Program-made: the position numbers and the translations under genes
Part shown: positions 16,761 to 27,448 of the stretch, one piece after another
Position numbering within the stretch: the first letter of the stretch is position 1
Layout: every line of letters starts with the position of its first letter
Origin: Neisseriaceae bacterium
GTDB taxonomy: Bacteria > Pseudomonadota > Gammaproteobacteria > Burkholderiales > Neisseriaceae
Assembly: GCA_017991555.1 (NCBI GenBank)
Contig: JAGOQM010000006.1
Location: 62,001 to 126,000 of the forward strand
Direction: 5' to 3'
Length of the DNA: 64,000 nucleotides
The notes under the pieces: generated by a model
Seen by the model: the letters and a program-made list of their open reading frames with translations, nothing else
Told to the model about the DNA's origin: nothing
Database searches by the model: none

Positions 16761-18068
16761 TTATTTGCGTTTTAATGATGATTTTTTCATCAAATGTTCA
16801 TACTGATGACTCATCATGTATGAAGCGATTTGTGTTCTGAAGTCCATGGTCACAACAACCATAATCAAGAGTGAGGTACCACCAAAGTAGAATGGTACGT
16901 TCAAGCCTTGAGTTAAGAACTCAGGAATCAAACAAACAATAGTGATATACAAAGCACCAGCACCTGTCAAACGCAGAATGACTTTCTCGATGTATCTTGA
17001 AGTTTGCTCACCAGGACGAATCCCAGGAATAAAGGCACCGCTTTTTTTCAAGTTGTCTGCCACTTCACGCGGGTTAAACACCAACGCAGTGTAGAAGAAA
17101 CAGAAGAAAATGATGGCCGATGCAAACAGCAAAATGTACAACGGTTGACCATTTTGCAAGTAACCAGCAGCTGTTTGAAGCCATGGAAGTGAATCAGATG
17201 ACCCAAACCATTCCAGAATAGTAGTAGGGAATAAAATAATACTAGAAGCAAAAATCGCGGGGATCACACCGGCCATATTTAATTTATAAGGCATGTGCGT
17301 GCTTTGACCTTGCATCACTTTATTACCAACTTGACGCTTTGCGTATTGCACTAAAACTTTTCGTTGACCGCTTTCAATGTACACGACCGCAAAAGTAATT
17401 AACAACGCGCCAACAATGATCAGCAACGCCACAATCAGTGACATAGAACCATTACTGGTTAGGGTTAACAACTGAGCAATGCCGCCTGGCACACCCGCTG
17501 CAATACCAGCACAAATGATCAAAGAAATACCATTGCCGATGCCTCGCTCGGTAATTTGCTCACCCAACCACATTAAGAACATGGTACCGGTAACCAAACA
17601 CACCACGGTTGAAAGATAAAATTCAAACTGTGGCGCAATCACCAAACCTGGCTGTTGATACAAGAACACAGCAGAGCTGAAGCCTTGTACGGTGGCCAAG
17701 ATGACGGTTGCAAAACGAGTATACTTGGTGATTTTTCTTCGACCTGCCTCACCCTCCTTCTTTAAGGCTTTTAAAGAAGGCATGATTTCAGACGCCAACT
17801 GAATAATAATCGACGCAGAAATATAAGGCATGATGCCGATTGCAAATACGGTAAAACGTGACAACGAACCGCCGGAGAACATGTTTAACATGCCCAGCAG
17901 TCCATTATCAACGCTTTCAAAAAGCTTGGCTAACGCAATAGCATCAACACCAGGGACAGGAATATGTGCGCCGATGCGAAAAACGATTAATGCACCAATA
18001 AGGAAAATAATGCGTTTCTTTAAATCAGCAAACTTTGCCAATCCCGAAGTAGAAGTATTGTTAGCCAC
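16761..18068 (-). CDS. secY: Protein translocase subunit SecY
   Basis: This is the channel-forming subunit of the SecYEG translocon, with 435 residues and ten membrane helices. Visible are the plug region after the first helix (about 55-75), GERITERG-type loop [14 protein letters not shown], and the cytoplasmic loop with [20 protein letters not shown] (ribosome/SecA contact). It begins 11 bases after rplO and belongs to the spc unit. Confidence 0.99.
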   Translation of the reverse strand: MANNTSTSGLAKFADLKKRIIFLIGALIVFRIGAHIPVPGVDAIALAKLFESVDNGLLGMLNMFSGGSLSRFTVFAIGIMPYISASIIIQLASEIMPSLKALKKEGEAGRRKITKYTRFATVILATVQGFSSAVFLYQQPGLVIAPQFEFYLSTVVCLVTGTMFLMWLGEQITERGIGNGISLIICAGIAAGVPGGIAQLLTLTSNGSMSLIVALLIIVGALLITFAVVYIESGQRKVLVQYAKRQVGNKVMQGQSTHMPYKLNMAGVIPAIFASSIILFPTTILEWFGSSDSLPWLQTAAGYLQNGQPLYILLFASAIIFFCFFYTALVFNPREVADNLKKSGAFIPGIRPGEQTSRYIEKVILRLTGAGALYITIVCLIPEFLTQGLNVPFYFGGTSLLIMVVVTMDFRTQIASYMMSHQYEHLMKKSSLKRK

Positions 18069-18079
18069 AGTATAAGCCT

Positions 18080-18514
18080 TTACTCAACCAAGCTGCCACC
18101 AGCTGCTTCAATAGCTGCTAGCGCGCCTTTGGTTGCTTTTAAACCAACCAATTTAACTGCTTTGTCGATGCTGCCAGAAGCAATCACTTTAACTGAAGTT
18201 ACTTCAGAAGCCACATAGCCGGCTTGCTTCAGTGCCAACAGATCGATTTCATCGACAGGCATCAAGTTGATTTCGCTCAAACGCACTTCAGCGTTAAAAC
18301 GAGCAGTCATTGATCTAAAACCACGCTTAGGCAAACGACGTTGCAAAGGCATTTGACCGCCCTCGAAACCGACTTTATGGAAGCCACCAGAGCGGCTTTT
18401 TTGACCTTTATGGCCACGACCACACGTTTTACCCAAGCCACTGCCGATACCACGACCCACGCGGCGAGCCGCATGTTTCGCACCATCAGCTGGCTGAATG
18501 GTATTCAAAAACAT
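18080..18514 (-). CDS. rplO: 50S ribosomal protein L15
   Basis: This late-assembly large-subunit protein has 144 residues. The Gly/Arg-rich N-terminal tail includes [21 protein letters not shown], which penetrates 23S rRNA. It starts one base after the rpmD stop. Confidence 0.99.
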   Translation of the reverse strand: MFLNTIQPADGAKHAARRVGRGIGSGLGKTCGRGHKGQKSRSGGFHKVGFEGGQMPLQRRLPKRGFRSMTARFNAEVRLSEINLMPVDEIDLLALKQAGYVASEVTSVKVIASGSIDKAVKLVGLKATKGALAAIEAAGGSLVE

Positions 18515-18515
18515 A

Positions 18516-18701
18516 TTAGTCCTCTACTTTCAAAAGGTAGCTGATCTTGTTGATCATGCCACGATTTTCTGGAGTGTCCAATACTTCAACAGTTTGCTCA
18601 CGGTGACGTAAACCCAAACCACGAGCACAAGCGCGATGTGATTTAATGCAACCAATCACGCTTTTTGCCAAAGTTACTTTAACAGTTTTAGTTTGCGTCA
18701 T
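18516..18701 (-). CDS. rpmD: 50S ribosomal protein L30
   Basis: This 61-residue protein has a conserved core starting [17 protein letters not shown] 18701 (MTQTKTVKV) has GGGAG upstream and overlaps the rpsE end by 14 bases. An upstream in-frame start would lie deeper in rpsE and is rejected. Confidence 0.97.
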   Translation of the reverse strand: MTQTKTVKVTLAKSVIGCIKSHRACARGLGLRHREQTVEVLDTPENRGMINKISYLLKVED

Positions 18702-19212
18702 GATCAGCTCCCAAAATGTCTTCAACAGTCAAACCACGTTTGGCTGCGATGTCAGAAGGAGTGTACAAACGGCTCAAACCGTCTAGTGTGGCGCGAACAA
18801 TGTTGTAAGGGTTGGTAGAACCATGAACCTTAGCAGAAATGTTACGCACGCCCATTGCATCAAATACGAGACGCATAGGACCACCGGCTTTTACACCACT
18901 ACCTTCGCGGGCAGGTTGCATCAACACTTTAGTGGCGCCGTGGCGACCAATAACTGCGTGATGAATCGTGCCATTTTTCAAAGGAACTTTTACCATTTCG
19001 CGACGAGCTTGGTCCATCGCTTTTTGTACGGCTACAGGCACTTCTTTAGATTTGCCTTTACCCATACCGATGCGGCCATCGCCATCACCTACCACGGTCA
19101 ATGCTGAGAACGCCATGATCCGGCCACCTTTAACTACTTTGGTAACACGGTTTACAGCAACCATCTTCTCAATTAAACCATCACCGCGATCATCAATTTC
19201 ATGTTTTGCCAT
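18688..19212 (-). CDS. rpsE: 30S ribosomal protein S5
   Basis: This decoding-fidelity protein (ram site) of the small subunit has 174 residues. The N-terminal double-stranded RNA-binding fold includes [17 protein letters not shown], and the spectinomycin loop KVVKGGRIM is intact. The C-terminal half carries [11 protein letters not shown]. Confidence 0.99.
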   Translation of the reverse strand: MAKHEIDDRGDGLIEKMVAVNRVTKVVKGGRIMAFSALTVVGDGDGRIGMGKGKSKEVPVAVQKAMDQARREMVKVPLKNGTIHHAVIGRHGATKVLMQPAREGSGVKAGGPMRLVFDAMGVRNISAKVHGSTNPYNIVRATLDGLSRLYTPSDIAAKRGLTVEDILGADHDAN

Positions 19213-19229
19213 TATATGATCACTCCGAA

Positions 19230-19583
19230 TTAGAAGCTTAGACCGTGCTCACGCGCGGCTTCAGCAAGTGCTTTTACACGACCATGGTATTTGAAACCAG
19301 AGCGATCAAACGCAACTTTTTCAACACCAACCGCTTTGGCTTTTTCAGCAATGCGTTGGCCCACAAACTGAGCAGCAGCAACGTTGCTACCAGACTTGAT
19401 TTCGCCTTTAACGTCAACTTCTTGAGTTGAAGCTTGAGCCAAAACCTTGTCACCCTCAGCACTGATAATCTGAGCATAAATATGAGCATTAGTGCGGAAT
19501 ACACACAAACGGACCATATTGAGTTCCGCAATCTTGGCACGGGTTTTACGTGCGCGGCGGATCCTAGCAGTATTTTTATCCAT
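19230..19583 (-). CDS. rplR: 50S ribosomal protein L18
   Basis: This 5S rRNA-binding protein of the central protuberance has 117 residues. It begins [18 protein letters not shown] and ends with the typical [20 protein letters not shown]. Confidence 0.99.
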   Translation of the reverse strand: MDKNTARIRRARKTRAKIAELNMVRLCVFRTNAHIYAQIISAEGDKVLAQASTQEVDVKGEIKSGSNVAAAQFVGQRIAEKAKAVGVEKVAFDRSGFKYHGRVKALAEAAREHGLSF

Positions 19584-19596
19584 TTTAAGGCCTCAA

Positions 19597-20130
19597 TTAT
19601 TTTTTCTTGGTTTCTTTCATTACAACCACTTCACCTACGTAGCGAACACCCTTGCCTTTATAAGGCTCTGGTGGACGGTATGCGCGGATCTTGGCTGCAA
19701 CTTGACCAACTTGTTGTTTGTCAGCACCTTTGATGACAATTTCTGTTTGAGACGGTGTCTCAGCAGTAATGCCTTCAGGCATGGCGTATACAAGCGGATG
19801 AGAGAAGCCCAAAGACAGATTAAGGTTTTGGCCTTCTGCCTTAGCGCGGTAACCCACACCAATCAATTGTAATTTTTTCTCAAAACCTTGAGAAACGCCG
19901 GTCACCATGTTGTGCAACAAGGCACGTAAAGTACCAGACATGGCTTGAGCATGTTTGCTGTCGTTTACAGGTACGAAGGTCAATTCGTTGTTGTCCAAAG
20001 CGATGGTTACGTCAGCACACAAGGTTTGAGACATCTCACCTTTTGCACCTTTAACAACCACGTCTGTAGGAGTGAATTTCACTTCAACACCAGAAGGAAC
20101 AGCCACTGGGTTTTTTGCTATGCGTGACAT
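19597..20130 (-). CDS. rplF: 50S ribosomal protein L6
   Basis: This protein lies near the factor-binding stalk base. It has 177 residues and two related alpha/beta domains. The C-terminal [18 protein letters not shown] is the family signature. Confidence 0.99.
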   Translation of the reverse strand: MSRIAKNPVAVPSGVEVKFTPTDVVVKGAKGEMSQTLCADVTIALDNNELTFVPVNDSKHAQAMSGTLRALLHNMVTGVSQGFEKKLQLIGVGYRAKAEGQNLNLSLGFSHPLVYAMPEGITAETPSQTEIVIKGADKQQVGQVAAKIRAYRPPEPYKGKGVRYVGEVVVMKETKKK

Positions 20131-20140
20131 TTATTCCTCC

Positions 20141-20533
20141 TTAAGCAACGATACACAAAAGTTCGCCACCCACGCCATTAGCGCGTGCTTTACGATCGGT
20201 CATCACACCTTTAGAGGTGGTCACAATCGCAATACCTAAACCGTTCATCACGTTAGGGATTTGGGTAGAACCTTTATAAACACGTAAGCCTGGGCGAGAT
20301 ACACGTTGAATGCGCTCAATAACTGGGCGACCCATGTAGTATTTCAATTGCAAATCCAAAGATGGTTTCGCGTCAGTGCTTACAGCAAAATCTTCAATGT
20401 AGCCTTCTTCTTTCAAAACTTGTGCGATTGCTTTTTTCAACTTAGAAGCAGGCATAGACACAGTGGCTTTGTTCGCACGTTGTGCGTTACGAATACGGGT
20501 CAACATATCGGAAATAGGATCATGCATACTCAT
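20141..20533 (-). CDS. rpsH: 30S ribosomal protein S8
   Basis: This primary 16S-binding protein has 130 residues; in E. coli it is also the translational repressor of the spc operon. The start [17 protein letters not shown] is conserved. The C-terminal [18 protein letters not shown] is the rRNA-contact region. Confidence 0.99.
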   Translation of the reverse strand: MSMHDPISDMLTRIRNAQRANKATVSMPASKLKKAIAQVLKEEGYIEDFAVSTDAKPSLDLQLKYYMGRPVIERIQRVSRPGLRVYKGSTQIPNVMNGLGIAIVTTSKGVMTDRKARANGVGGELLCIVA

Positions 20534-20547
20534 ATTTTCTTCTCCTA

Positions 20548-20853
20548 TTACCAGCTAGCTTTAACCACACCAGGAATTTCACCGCGCATAGAAATTTCGC
20601 GGATCTTGGTGCGGCCTAGGCCAAATTTACGGAACGTACCACGTGGACGACCAGTCAATGCGCAACGACGACGTTGGCGAACTGGCATAGCGTTACGAGG
20701 AATAGATTGTAATTTTAAACGTGCTTCAAAGTGCTCTTCAGGCGTCGCAGATGCGTCATTGATGACAGCAAAAATTGCTTCGCGTTTCGCTGCGTATTTC
20801 ACAGCCAAAGTAGCGCGCTTCTTTTCACGGTTAATTAATGCAAGCTTAGCCAT
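20548..20853 (-). CDS. rpsN: 30S ribosomal protein S14 (zinc-independent form)
   Basis: The 101-residue protein is the long form, with only one cysteine and thus no zinc ribbon. The signature is [20 protein letters not shown]. It lies two bases downstream of rplE. Confidence 0.99.
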   Translation of the reverse strand: MAKLALINREKKRATLAVKYAAKREAIFAVINDASATPEEHFEARLKLQSIPRNAMPVRQRRRCALTGRPRGTFRKFGLGRTKIREISMRGEIPGVVKASW

Positions 20854-20855
20854 GA

Positions 20856-21395
20856 TTAACCCTTAAATGGAAACTTGAACAGAGCCAATAGTGCTTTGGC
20901 TTCTGCGTCAGTTTTAGCAGTTGTCGTAATAGTGATGTTCAAACCACGCAAAGCATCGATTTTATCGTATTCGATCTCTGGGAAAATGATTTGTTCACGC
21001 ACACCCATGTTGAAGTTGCCACGGCCATCAAAAGATTTACCGTTCACGCCGCGGAAGTCGCGTACGCGTGGCAAAGCGATGGTGATCAAGCGGTCTAAAA
21101 ATTCGTACATACGCTCACGACGCAAAGTTACTTTGCAACCGATTGGGTAGAAGTCACGAATTTTAAAGCCAGCGATTGATTTACGAGCAACGGTTACAAC
21201 TGGTTTTTGGCCAGCAATTGCTTGCAGGTCGCCAACAGCGTGGTCCATTACTTTTTTATCAGCTACAGCTTCGCCCACACCCATGTTTAGGGTGATTTTG
21301 TCAATGCGAGGTACTTCCATGATTGATTTATAGCCAAATTGCTTCATCATTTCAGGAACTACGGTTGCTTTGTAGAATTCATTTAAACGTGCCAT
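20856..21395 (-). CDS. rplE: 50S ribosomal protein L5
   Basis: This central-protuberance protein contacts 5S rRNA and P-site tRNA. It has 179 residues. Conserved blocks are [11 protein letters not shown] near residue 35 and [18 protein letters not shown]. Confidence 0.99.
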   Translation of the reverse strand: MARLNEFYKATVVPEMMKQFGYKSIMEVPRIDKITLNMGVGEAVADKKVMDHAVGDLQAIAGQKPVVTVARKSIAGFKIRDFYPIGCKVTLRRERMYEFLDRLITIALPRVRDFRGVNGKSFDGRGNFNMGVREQIIFPEIEYDKIDALRGLNITITTTAKTDAEAKALLALFKFPFKG

Positions 21396-21406
21396 TTTTT
21401 GCTCCT

Positions 21407-21736
21407 TTAAGCACTAACTCGAGCACCGTTAGATTTGAAGATGCGTACGCGTTCTACGACTTTACCTTCTTCATTTCTAATTTCTTCGATGCCTACACGG
21501 TCAGCTTTTTTAGTTTCAGGGTTAAAAATAGCAACATTTGAAATGGCTACTGGCATGGTTTTGCTTACAATACCACCAGCAACATTATTCATAGGGTTTG
21601 GTTTTTGATGTTTTTTTACAACATTAACACCTTCAACCACAACTTTACCATCCAATACTTGGGTGACGTTGCCGGTTTTGCCCTTGTCTTTGCCAGTGAT
21701 GACGATTACATGATCGCCTTTAAGAAGTTTGCGCAT
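21407..21736 (-). CDS. rplX: 50S ribosomal protein L24
   Basis: This assembly-initiator protein has 109 residues. The KOW motif is at the N-terminus ([18 protein letters not shown]). Confidence 0.99.
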   Translation of the reverse strand: MRKLLKGDHVIVITGKDKGKTGNVTQVLDGKVVVEGVNVVKKHQKPNPMNNVAGGIVSKTMPVAISNVAIFNPETKKADRVGIEEIRNEEGKVVERVRIFKSNGARVSA

Positions 21737-21750
21737 TCTTAGTTCCTCAC

Positions 21751-22119
21751 TTACAGCACTTCGGGTGCTAATGAAACGATTTTCATGAATCGTTCATTAC
21801 GCAACTCGCGCGTTACAGGTCCAAAAATACGGGTACCAATGGGCTCTAGTTTGGTGTTCAACATTACCGCAGCATTGTTGTCAAACTTGATCAGAGCGCC
21901 ATCAGGACGACGTACGCCCTTAGCGGTGCGAACGACAACAGCGTTCAGCACATCACCTTTTTTTACACGGCCTCGAGGCGCTGCATCTTTCACAGTCACC
22001 TTGATGATATCGCCAACTGAGGCATATCGACGTTTAGAGCCGCCAAGAACTTTGATGCACATAACACGACGCGCACCAGAGTTATCAGCCACATCTAACA
22101 TGGTCTGCATTTGAATCAT
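21751..22119 (-). CDS. rplN: 50S ribosomal protein L14
   Basis: This subunit-interface protein has 122 residues. It starts [20 protein letters not shown] and contains [19 protein letters not shown]. It is the first gene of the spc unit, preceded by a 232-base gap. Confidence 0.99.
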   Translation of the reverse strand: MIQMQTMLDVADNSGARRVMCIKVLGGSKRRYASVGDIIKVTVKDAAPRGRVKKGDVLNAVVVRTAKGVRRPDGALIKFDNNAAVMLNTKLEPIGTRIFGPVTRELRNERFMKIVSLAPEVL

Positions 22120-22351
22120 TTGTGATTACCTTTCATCCAACTTAATTTACCCTTTTCAAATCAGCTGCTTAGCATCTTACATTGAGATGAACACAATATA
22201 AGCATGATGCCAGTCAAGCCATTCGAAACCTTGCGGTTCTAGTAAATCAGTCTTGGATCCCGATGGGAGAAAATACCCTCGTCAATAGAGACCGAGGGCA
22301 TAGAAACGCGAAGTTTACAGTAAAATTTCTTTTAATGCAAGCTTCTAACGA
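22120..22351 (-). promoter_or_regulatory. S10/spc boundary: terminator-like hairpin and spc promoter region
   Basis: This is one of the longest gaps inside the ribosomal gene run. On the minus strand, TGCCCTCG and CGAGGGTA (22293-22300 and 22274-22281) form a stem with an 11-base loop, followed by TTTTC, a probable end of the S10 unit. Further on, TATATT at 22195-22200 preceded by ATGC and a TTGACT at 22212-22217 (too close for a standard pair) mark the likely spc promoter area. The exact -35 is unclear. Confidence 0.5.
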
Positions 22352-22615
22352 TTACACCTGACGCGCTTTTTCCACCAAGTTTGTCACAACCCAAGTTTTG
22401 GTTTTTGACACTGGACGGGTTTCAGCGATCACAACGATGTCGCCAATGGCGTATTCGTTGTTTTCATCATGTGCATGGTGTTTGTTAGAACGACGAATGA
22501 TTTTGCCATATAGTGGGTGTTTCACGGTACGTTCAACAAGTACCACTACGGTTTTGTCCATTTTGTCGCTAACTACTTTACCGGTTAAAGTACGGACTGT
22601 TTTGTTATCGCTCAT
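22352..22615 (-). CDS. rpsQ: 30S ribosomal protein S17
   Basis: This primary 16S-binding OB-fold protein has 87 residues from ATG 22615 ([20 protein letters not shown]). An earlier in-frame ATG at 22633 overlaps rpmC and lacks support. It is the last gene of the S10 unit, and the boundary hairpin follows. Confidence 0.97.
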   Translation of the reverse strand: MSDNKTVRTLTGKVVSDKMDKTVVVLVERTVKHPLYGKIIRRSNKHHAHDENNEYAIGDIVVIAETRPVSKTKTWVVTNLVEKARQV

Positions 22616-22616
22616 A

Positions 22617-22817
22617 TTACGCAGCCTTTTCATTTAAGATCGTTCTAACGCGAGCAATGTCACGACGAACTTTTTTAAGTTCACTGGTCTTAGCGAGCTG
22701 ATTTGTCGCATGTTGCATGCGCAATCCGAACTGAGCCTTCAACAAGCTCATTAATTCTACATTAAGCTCGTCGATAGATTTGGCTCGCAAGTCGGATCTA
22801 AACTGTTTAGTTTTCAT
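22617..22817 (-). CDS. rpmC: 50S ribosomal protein L29
   Basis: This small helical protein near the exit tunnel helps dock trigger factor and SRP. It has 66 residues with the signature [19 protein letters not shown]. It abuts rplP with no gap. Confidence 0.98.
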   Translation of the reverse strand: MKTKQFRSDLRAKSIDELNVELMSLLKAQFGLRMQHATNQLAKTSELKKVRRDIARVRTILNEKAA

Positions 22818-23234
22818 TTATTGACCCACCTGTCTTGTTACAAATACGGTTGGCAAAGGCAACTTAGCAGCTGCCAATTTGAACGCTTCGCGCGCCAAAT
22901 CTTCAGACACACCGTCCATCTCATACAACATTTTACCTGGTTGAATTTCAGCCACGTAGTACTCAGGAGAACCTTTACCGCCACCCATACGTACTTCAGC
23001 AGGCTTTTCAGTAATTGGTTTGTCTGGGAATACGCGAATCCAAATACGACCACCACGTTTAATGTGACGAGTCATGGCACGACGAGCTGCCTCAATTTGG
23101 CGAGCGGTCAAACGACCACGGCCAGTTGATTTCAAGCCAAAGTCACCAAAGCTCACTTTATTACCGCGAGTAGCAATACCAGTATTGCGACCCTTATGTT
23201 GCTTACGATATTTTAGTCTAGTTGGCTGCAGCAT
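22818..23234 (-). CDS. rplP: 50S ribosomal protein L16
   Basis: This protein supports the A-site tRNA elbow. It has 138 residues from ATG 23234 ([17 protein letters not shown]), overlapping the rpsC end by 17 bases. [19 protein letters not shown] and [15 protein letters not shown] are conserved. Confidence 0.98.
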   Translation of the reverse strand: MLQPTRLKYRKQHKGRNTGIATRGNKVSFGDFGLKSTGRGRLTARQIEAARRAMTRHIKRGGRIWIRVFPDKPITEKPAEVRMGGGKGSPEYYVAEIQPGKMLYEMDGVSEDLAREAFKLAAAKLPLPTVFVTRQVGQ

Positions 23235-23925
23235 TTCTACCACCTGCCTTTCTTTGTCTCTTCTGTGGCGCAGCTGGTTGAGCTACAGCGACTTGATTGG
23301 GATTCCAATCGCCTTTGTAGACCCAAACTTTGATGCCGATAATGCCATAAGTTGTCAATGCTTCGCTTGTTGCGTAATCAACGTCAGCACGCAAGGTATG
23401 CAAAGGCACACGGCCTTCACGGTACCATTCGCTACGTGCGATTTCGATGCCGTTCAAACGACCTGAACTCATGATTTTAATGCCTTTAGCACCAACGCGC
23501 ATGGCGTTTTGCATAGAGCGTTTCATGGCGCGACGGAACATCACGCGTTTTTCAAGTTGTGACGCAATATTGTCAGCAATGATTTGTGCATCAATTTCAG
23601 GCTTACGAATTTCTTCGATGTTTACGTGCACAGGCACGCCCAATAATTTTTGCAAATCACGTTTCAATACTTCAATGTCCTCGCCTTTTTTGCCGATTAC
23701 GACACCAGGGCGTGCACTGAAAATAGTAATACGAGCTGACTTAGCAGGACGCTCAATGACCACACGACCAACAGAAGCATTCGCCAAGCGTTTTTTCAAA
23801 TAATCACGAACATCGATGTCTTGCTTTAAGATCACTGGGAATTCAGAGCTCTTTGCAAACCATTTTGAGGTCCAGTTTTTATTTACGGCTAAACGAAAAC
23901 CAGTAGGATTTACTTTTTGTCCCAT
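23218..23925 (-). CDS. rpsC: 30S ribosomal protein S3
   Basis: This mRNA-entry protein has helicase activity together with S4 and S5. It has 235 residues. The KH domain is visible as [15 protein letters not shown] (about 72-86), and the C-terminal domain as [20 protein letters not shown]. The basic C-terminal tail is family-typical. Confidence 0.99.
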   Translation of the reverse strand: MGQKVNPTGFRLAVNKNWTSKWFAKSSEFPVILKQDIDVRDYLKKRLANASVGRVVIERPAKSARITIFSARPGVVIGKKGEDIEVLKRDLQKLLGVPVHVNIEEIRKPEIDAQIIADNIASQLEKRVMFRRAMKRSMQNAMRVGAKGIKIMSSGRLNGIEIARSEWYREGRVPLHTLRADVDYATSEALTTYGIIGIKVWVYKGDWNPNQVAVAQPAAPQKRQRKAGGRNAAAN

Positions 23926-23934
23926 TGTTTTTCC

Positions 23935-24264
23935 TTAATTGCCAACTGTCACACTAATGTGACAAGTTTGTTTTTCAATTTTGTTACCACGACCTTTTGC
24001 ACGAGCCTGGAAGCGTTTTAAGCTAGGGCCTTTGTCAACAAAAATGGTAGCAACTTTTAGGGTATCAATGTCAGCGCCTTCGTTATGCTCGGCATTAGAA
24101 ATCGCAGATTCCAATACTTTCTTAACCAATTGAGCCGCTTTTTTAGGGCTAAAGGTCAAAATTTGCAACGCTTGGTCAACATCTTTACCACGAATCAAAT
24201 CGGCCACTAATCGTGCTTTTTGAGCTGAGATACGGGCGTTATTGTGTTTAGCAGAAACTCTCAT
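23935..24264 (-). CDS. rplV: 50S ribosomal protein L22
   Basis: This protein lines the exit tunnel with a beta-hairpin loop (macrolide-contact region near the C-terminal [14 protein letters not shown]). It has 109 residues. The start [20 protein letters not shown] is conserved. Confidence 0.99.
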   Translation of the reverse strand: MRVSAKHNNARISAQKARLVADLIRGKDVDQALQILTFSPKKAAQLVKKVLESAISNAEHNEGADIDTLKVATIFVDKGPSLKRFQARAKGRGNKIEKQTCHISVTVGN

Positions 24265-24273
24265 CTTTTCACC

Positions 24274-24552
24274 TTATTTCTTTTTAGCTTTCTTGTCAGC
24301 CAAGTGGCCTTTGAAAGTACGTGTCAATGAGAACTCACCCAATTTATGACCAACCATGTTGTCGCTTACAAACACAGGCACGTGAGTACGGCCATTGTGT
24401 ACAGCGATGGTTAAGCCAATGAAGTCAGGCAAAATGGTAGAACGACGTGACCAAGTCTTAATTGGGCGTTTGTCGTTGTTAGCACGTGCTGCATCAACTT
24501 TCTTTAGCAAGTGCAAGTCCACGTATGGACCTTTTTTCAGAGAACGAGCCAT
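24274..24552 (-). CDS. rpsS: 30S ribosomal protein S19
   Basis: This head protein is the partner of S13. It has 92 residues, starts [18 protein letters not shown] and carries [20 protein letters not shown]. Confidence 0.99.
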   Translation of the reverse strand: MARSLKKGPYVDLHLLKKVDAARANNDKRPIKTWSRRSTILPDFIGLTIAVHNGRTHVPVFVSDNMVGHKLGEFSLTRTFKGHLADKKAKKK

Positions 24553-24557
24553 CTCAA

Positions 24558-25391
24558 TTACCCTTTATTAGAAAAGCGACGACGAACAATCATGTTGTTT
24601 GTGCGTTTGTTGCGACGAGTGCGGAAGCCTTTAGCTGGCGTACCCCATGGGCTAACTGGCTCACGACCTTCGCCAGTTTTACCTTCACCACCACCGTGTG
24701 GGTGATCGACAGGGTTCATTACCACACCACGAACTGTTGGACGAATACCCTTCCAACGATTTGCGCCCGCTTTACCAATTTTACGTAGGCTTTGTTCTTC
24801 GTTGCTTACTTCACCAATAGTGGCGCGGCAGTCAACGTGGATCTTACGGATCTCACCAGAACGCAAACGTAATTGAGCGTAAGCACCTTCACGAGCCAAT
24901 AGCATCGCAGAAGTACCGGCTGAACGAGCGATTTGCGCACCTTTACCAGGACGCATTTCGATACAGTGAACCGTGGTACCCACTGGGATGTTACGGATAG
25001 GCAAAGTGTTGCCTACTTTAATCGCTGCTTCAGCACCAGACACTACTTTAGCACCGGCTTTAACGCCGCGAGGGGCAATGATGTAACGACGTTCGCCGTC
25101 AGCATAGCAAAGCAAAGCGATGAATGCGGTACGGTTAGGATCGTATTCAATGCGTTCTACGGTTGCTGGAATGCCATCTTTAGTGCGACGGAAATCAACG
25201 ATACGATAGTGGTGCTTGTGACCGCCGCCTTTATGGCGAACGGTGATGCGACCTTTATTATTACGACCAGCATTGGATTTTTGTTTTTCCAATAGTGGTG
25301 CGTAAGGGGCGCCCTTATGCAAGTCGGGGTTTACGACACGAACCATGCCGCGGCGACCTGCGGAAGTGGGCTTCATTTTTACAATAGCCAT
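24558..25391 (-). CDS. rplB: 50S ribosomal protein L2
   Basis: This conserved 23S-binding protein is essential for peptidyl-transferase assembly. It has 277 residues. The C-terminal [20 protein letters not shown] contains the histidine close to the catalytic centre (E. coli His229 equivalent). Confidence 0.99.
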   Translation of the reverse strand: MAIVKMKPTSAGRRGMVRVVNPDLHKGAPYAPLLEKQKSNAGRNNKGRITVRHKGGGHKHHYRIVDFRRTKDGIPATVERIEYDPNRTAFIALLCYADGERRYIIAPRGVKAGAKVVSGAEAAIKVGNTLPIRNIPVGTTVHCIEMRPGKGAQIARSAGTSAMLLAREGAYAQLRLRSGEIRKIHVDCRATIGEVSNEEQSLRKIGKAGANRWKGIRPTVRGVVMNPVDHPHGGGEGKTGEGREPVSPWGTPAKGFRTRRNKRTNNMIVRRRFSNKG

Positions 25392-25401
25392 TTTCTACTC
25401 C

Positions 25402-25710
25402 TTATTCCGCGCTAGCTGCAGCTGATTCTAAATCAAGCTCTTGACCGTCAACTAAGCTAACATAAGCTTTTTTAACGTCATTACGCTTGCCCATGTACTT
25501 ACCAAAGCGTTTTGCTTTGCCTTTGGTCAATGTTGTGGTCACGTTAGACACTTCAACACCGAACAATAGCTCAACAGCGGCTTTAATTTCAGGCTTAGTT
25601 GCATTAGGCAATACTTTGAAAGTCACTTGATTGCGTTTTTCAGCCAACAAATTGCTCTTTTCAGAGACTACAGGAGCCAGAATCACCTGCATTAAACGTT
25701 CTTGATTCAT
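25402..25710 (-). CDS. rplW: 50S ribosomal protein L23
   Basis: This exit-site docking protein for trigger factor and SRP has 102 residues. The start is chosen at ATG 25710 ([19 protein letters not shown]). It overlaps the rplD stop as ATGA, and GAGGAG inside the rplD end is eight bases upstream. The ATG at 25716 would sit two bases from that site. Confidence 0.96.
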   Translation of the reverse strand: MNQERLMQVILAPVVSEKSNLLAEKRNQVTFKVLPNATKPEIKAAVELLFGVEVSNVTTTLTKGKAKRFGKYMGKRNDVKKAYVSLVDGQELDLESAAASAE

Positions 25711-26327
25711 ACCCATTGCTCCTCTAACTGAGCAACTGCCTCTTTAGTCAAGATGACTTTTTTGTAACGCAATAGGCTGTAAGGATCCGCTTGATGCGCT
25801 TCCAAAACCATTACGTTAGGCAAGTTGCGTGAAGACAAATATAGGTTTTCATCAAGCTGTTTGGTGACAAACAATACCTGTTCCATACCTAGATTTTTCA
25901 CTTGAGCAGCAAACTCTTTGGTTTTCGGAGTTTGTGCAGTCAATTCTTCGATAACAAACAAACGTTCGTCACGTACCAATTGAGACAAAATTGCCGCAAT
26001 ACCAGCACGGTACATTTTACGATTCACTTTATGTGAAAAGTTTTCGGTTGGTTTGTTAGGGAATGCACGACCACCGCCACGCCATACTGGAGACGAAGTC
26101 ATACCAGCACGAGCACGGCCAGTACCTTTTTGACGCCAAGGTTTTTTGGTTGAATGCTTAACTTCCGCACGAGTCAACTGAGCACGGTTACCAGAACGAG
26201 CATTAGCCAAGAAGGCTTGTACTAGTTGGTGAACCAAAGCTTCGTTGTAGTCGCGAGAAAATAGGGCGTCAGAAGCAACCATGCTGCCAGATACTTGACC
26301 TTGAGCATTAATAACTTGTAATTCCAT
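25707..26327 (-). CDS. rplD: 50S ribosomal protein L4
   Basis: This tunnel-constriction protein has 206 residues; in E. coli it also represses the S10 operon. The conserved loop [19 protein letters not shown] is intact. Its start abuts the rplC stop (one-base overlap). Confidence 0.99.
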   Translation of the reverse strand: MELQVINAQGQVSGSMVASDALFSRDYNEALVHQLVQAFLANARSGNRAQLTRAEVKHSTKKPWRQKGTGRARAGMTSSPVWRGGGRAFPNKPTENFSHKVNRKMYRAGIAAILSQLVRDERLFVIEELTAQTPKTKEFAAQVKNLGMEQVLFVTKQLDENLYLSSRNLPNVMVLEAHQADPYSLLRYKKVILTKEAVAQLEEQWV

Positions 26328-26971
26328 TACGCACCTGCTTTCACACTTTGACGAACAACAACATCACTGTTTTTAGCACCAGGCACAGCGCCTTTAACTA
26401 ATAGCAAATGACGTTCTGCGTCTACACGAACCACTTCAAGGCACTGTACGGTTGACTGAGTGTTACCATACTGACCAGCCATGCGCTTACCCTTGAATAC
26501 GCGACCTGGGTCCTGGGCTTGACCAATAGAACCAGGCACACGGTGAGACAAAGAGTTACCGTGTGAGTTGCGTTGGCCACGGAAGTTATGGCGTTTAATG
26601 GTACCAGAGAAACCTTTACCTTTAGTGGTGCCGGTAATGTCTACTAGTTGACCTTCAGCAAAAGCAGCAACGGTTAATTCGTCACCCACTTTTAATTCAG
26701 CCAATTGAGCTTCAGTAATCACAAATTCGACCATGCCACGACCAGCTTCAACACCGGCTTTGGCAAAGTGACCGGCTTCAGCCTTAGTCACACGATTTGC
26801 TTTCTTAGCACCAAAGGTAACTTGTACGGCTTGATAGCCGTCAGTATCTTTGGATTTTAACTGCGTAACGCGATTCGCAGACATGTCTAGAACAGTCACA
26901 GGGATAGAAACACCATCCTCAGTGAAAATTCGAGTCATGCCGACTTTGCGTCCGACTAGACCTAATGTCAT
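26327..26971 (-). CDS. rplC: 50S ribosomal protein L3
   Basis: This early-assembly protein reaches the peptidyl-transferase centre. It has 214 residues and starts [16 protein letters not shown]. The loop [17 protein letters not shown] carries the glutamine methylated by PrmB in relatives. It is the first gene after the hairpin/promoter region that separates it from rpsJ. Confidence 0.99.
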   Translation of the reverse strand: MTLGLVGRKVGMTRIFTEDGVSIPVTVLDMSANRVTQLKSKDTDGYQAVQVTFGAKKANRVTKAEAGHFAKAGVEAGRGMVEFVITEAQLAELKVGDELTVAAFAEGQLVDITGTTKGKGFSGTIKRHNFRGQRNSHGNSLSHRVPGSIGQAQDPGRVFKGKRMAGQYGNTQSTVQCLEVVRVDAERHLLLVKGAVPGAKNSDVVVRQSVKAGA

Positions 26972-27024
26972 GTTTATTTCCTTAGTGAGGCGCCAATTAC
27001 GATTGATCGGCTTTTAAAACAAAA

Positions 27025-27089
27025 CGAACTCAGCACACAAAATATGTACTGAGTTCGCGAGGATAACACAATTTTAAACATTAAATCAA
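27025..27089 (-). promoter_or_regulatory. Terminator-like hairpin overlapping a promoter between rpsJ and rplC
   Basis: The perfect arms CGAACTCAG (27025-27033) and CTGAGTTCG (27049-27057) are followed on the minus strand by TTTTGTTTT, a terminator pattern 65 bases after rpsJ. Just before it lie TTGATT (-35, 27084-27089) and TATCCT (-10, 27060-27065) with an 18-base spacer. Their start point would fall at the hairpin. It reads as the end of the str unit and the start of a separate rplC-rpsQ unit. Confidence 0.6.
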
Positions 27090-27121
27090 GAATATGATGC
27101 CTCTTGACCCAATATTTTTAA

Positions 27122-27433
27122 TTACTGTACCTTAATTTCAACATCCACGCCAGCTGGCAAGTCCAACTTCATCAACGCATCGGTGGTTTTGTCAGTCCAA
27201 TCAACAATGTCCATCAAGCGTAGGTGAGTACGGATTTCCAACTGTTCGCGAGATTTTTTGTTCACGTGTGGTGAACGCAAAATGTCGAAACGTTCGATTT
27301 TAGTAGGCAAAGGGATTGGACCCTTAACCACAGCACCGGTACGTTTAGCAGTTTCAACAATCTCTTCAGCAGAGCGGTCGATTAAGTTGTAGTCATAAGC
27401 TTTTAGGCGAATGCGAATTTTTTGGGTTTTCAT
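27122..27433 (-). CDS. rpsJ: 30S ribosomal protein S10 / NusE
   Basis: The 103-residue protein serves in the small-subunit head and, with NusB, in transcription antitermination. It starts [20 protein letters not shown] and carries [19 protein letters not shown]. It lies 15 bases after the first tuf and is separated from rplC by a terminator-like hairpin, so here it belongs to the str unit. Confidence 0.99.
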   Translation of the reverse strand: MKTQKIRIRLKAYDYNLIDRSAEEIVETAKRTGAVVKGPIPLPTKIERFDILRSPHVNKKSREQLEIRTHLRLMDIVDWTDKTTDALMKLDLPAGVDVEIKVQ

Positions 27434-27448
27434 CTATTCGTCCTAGAA

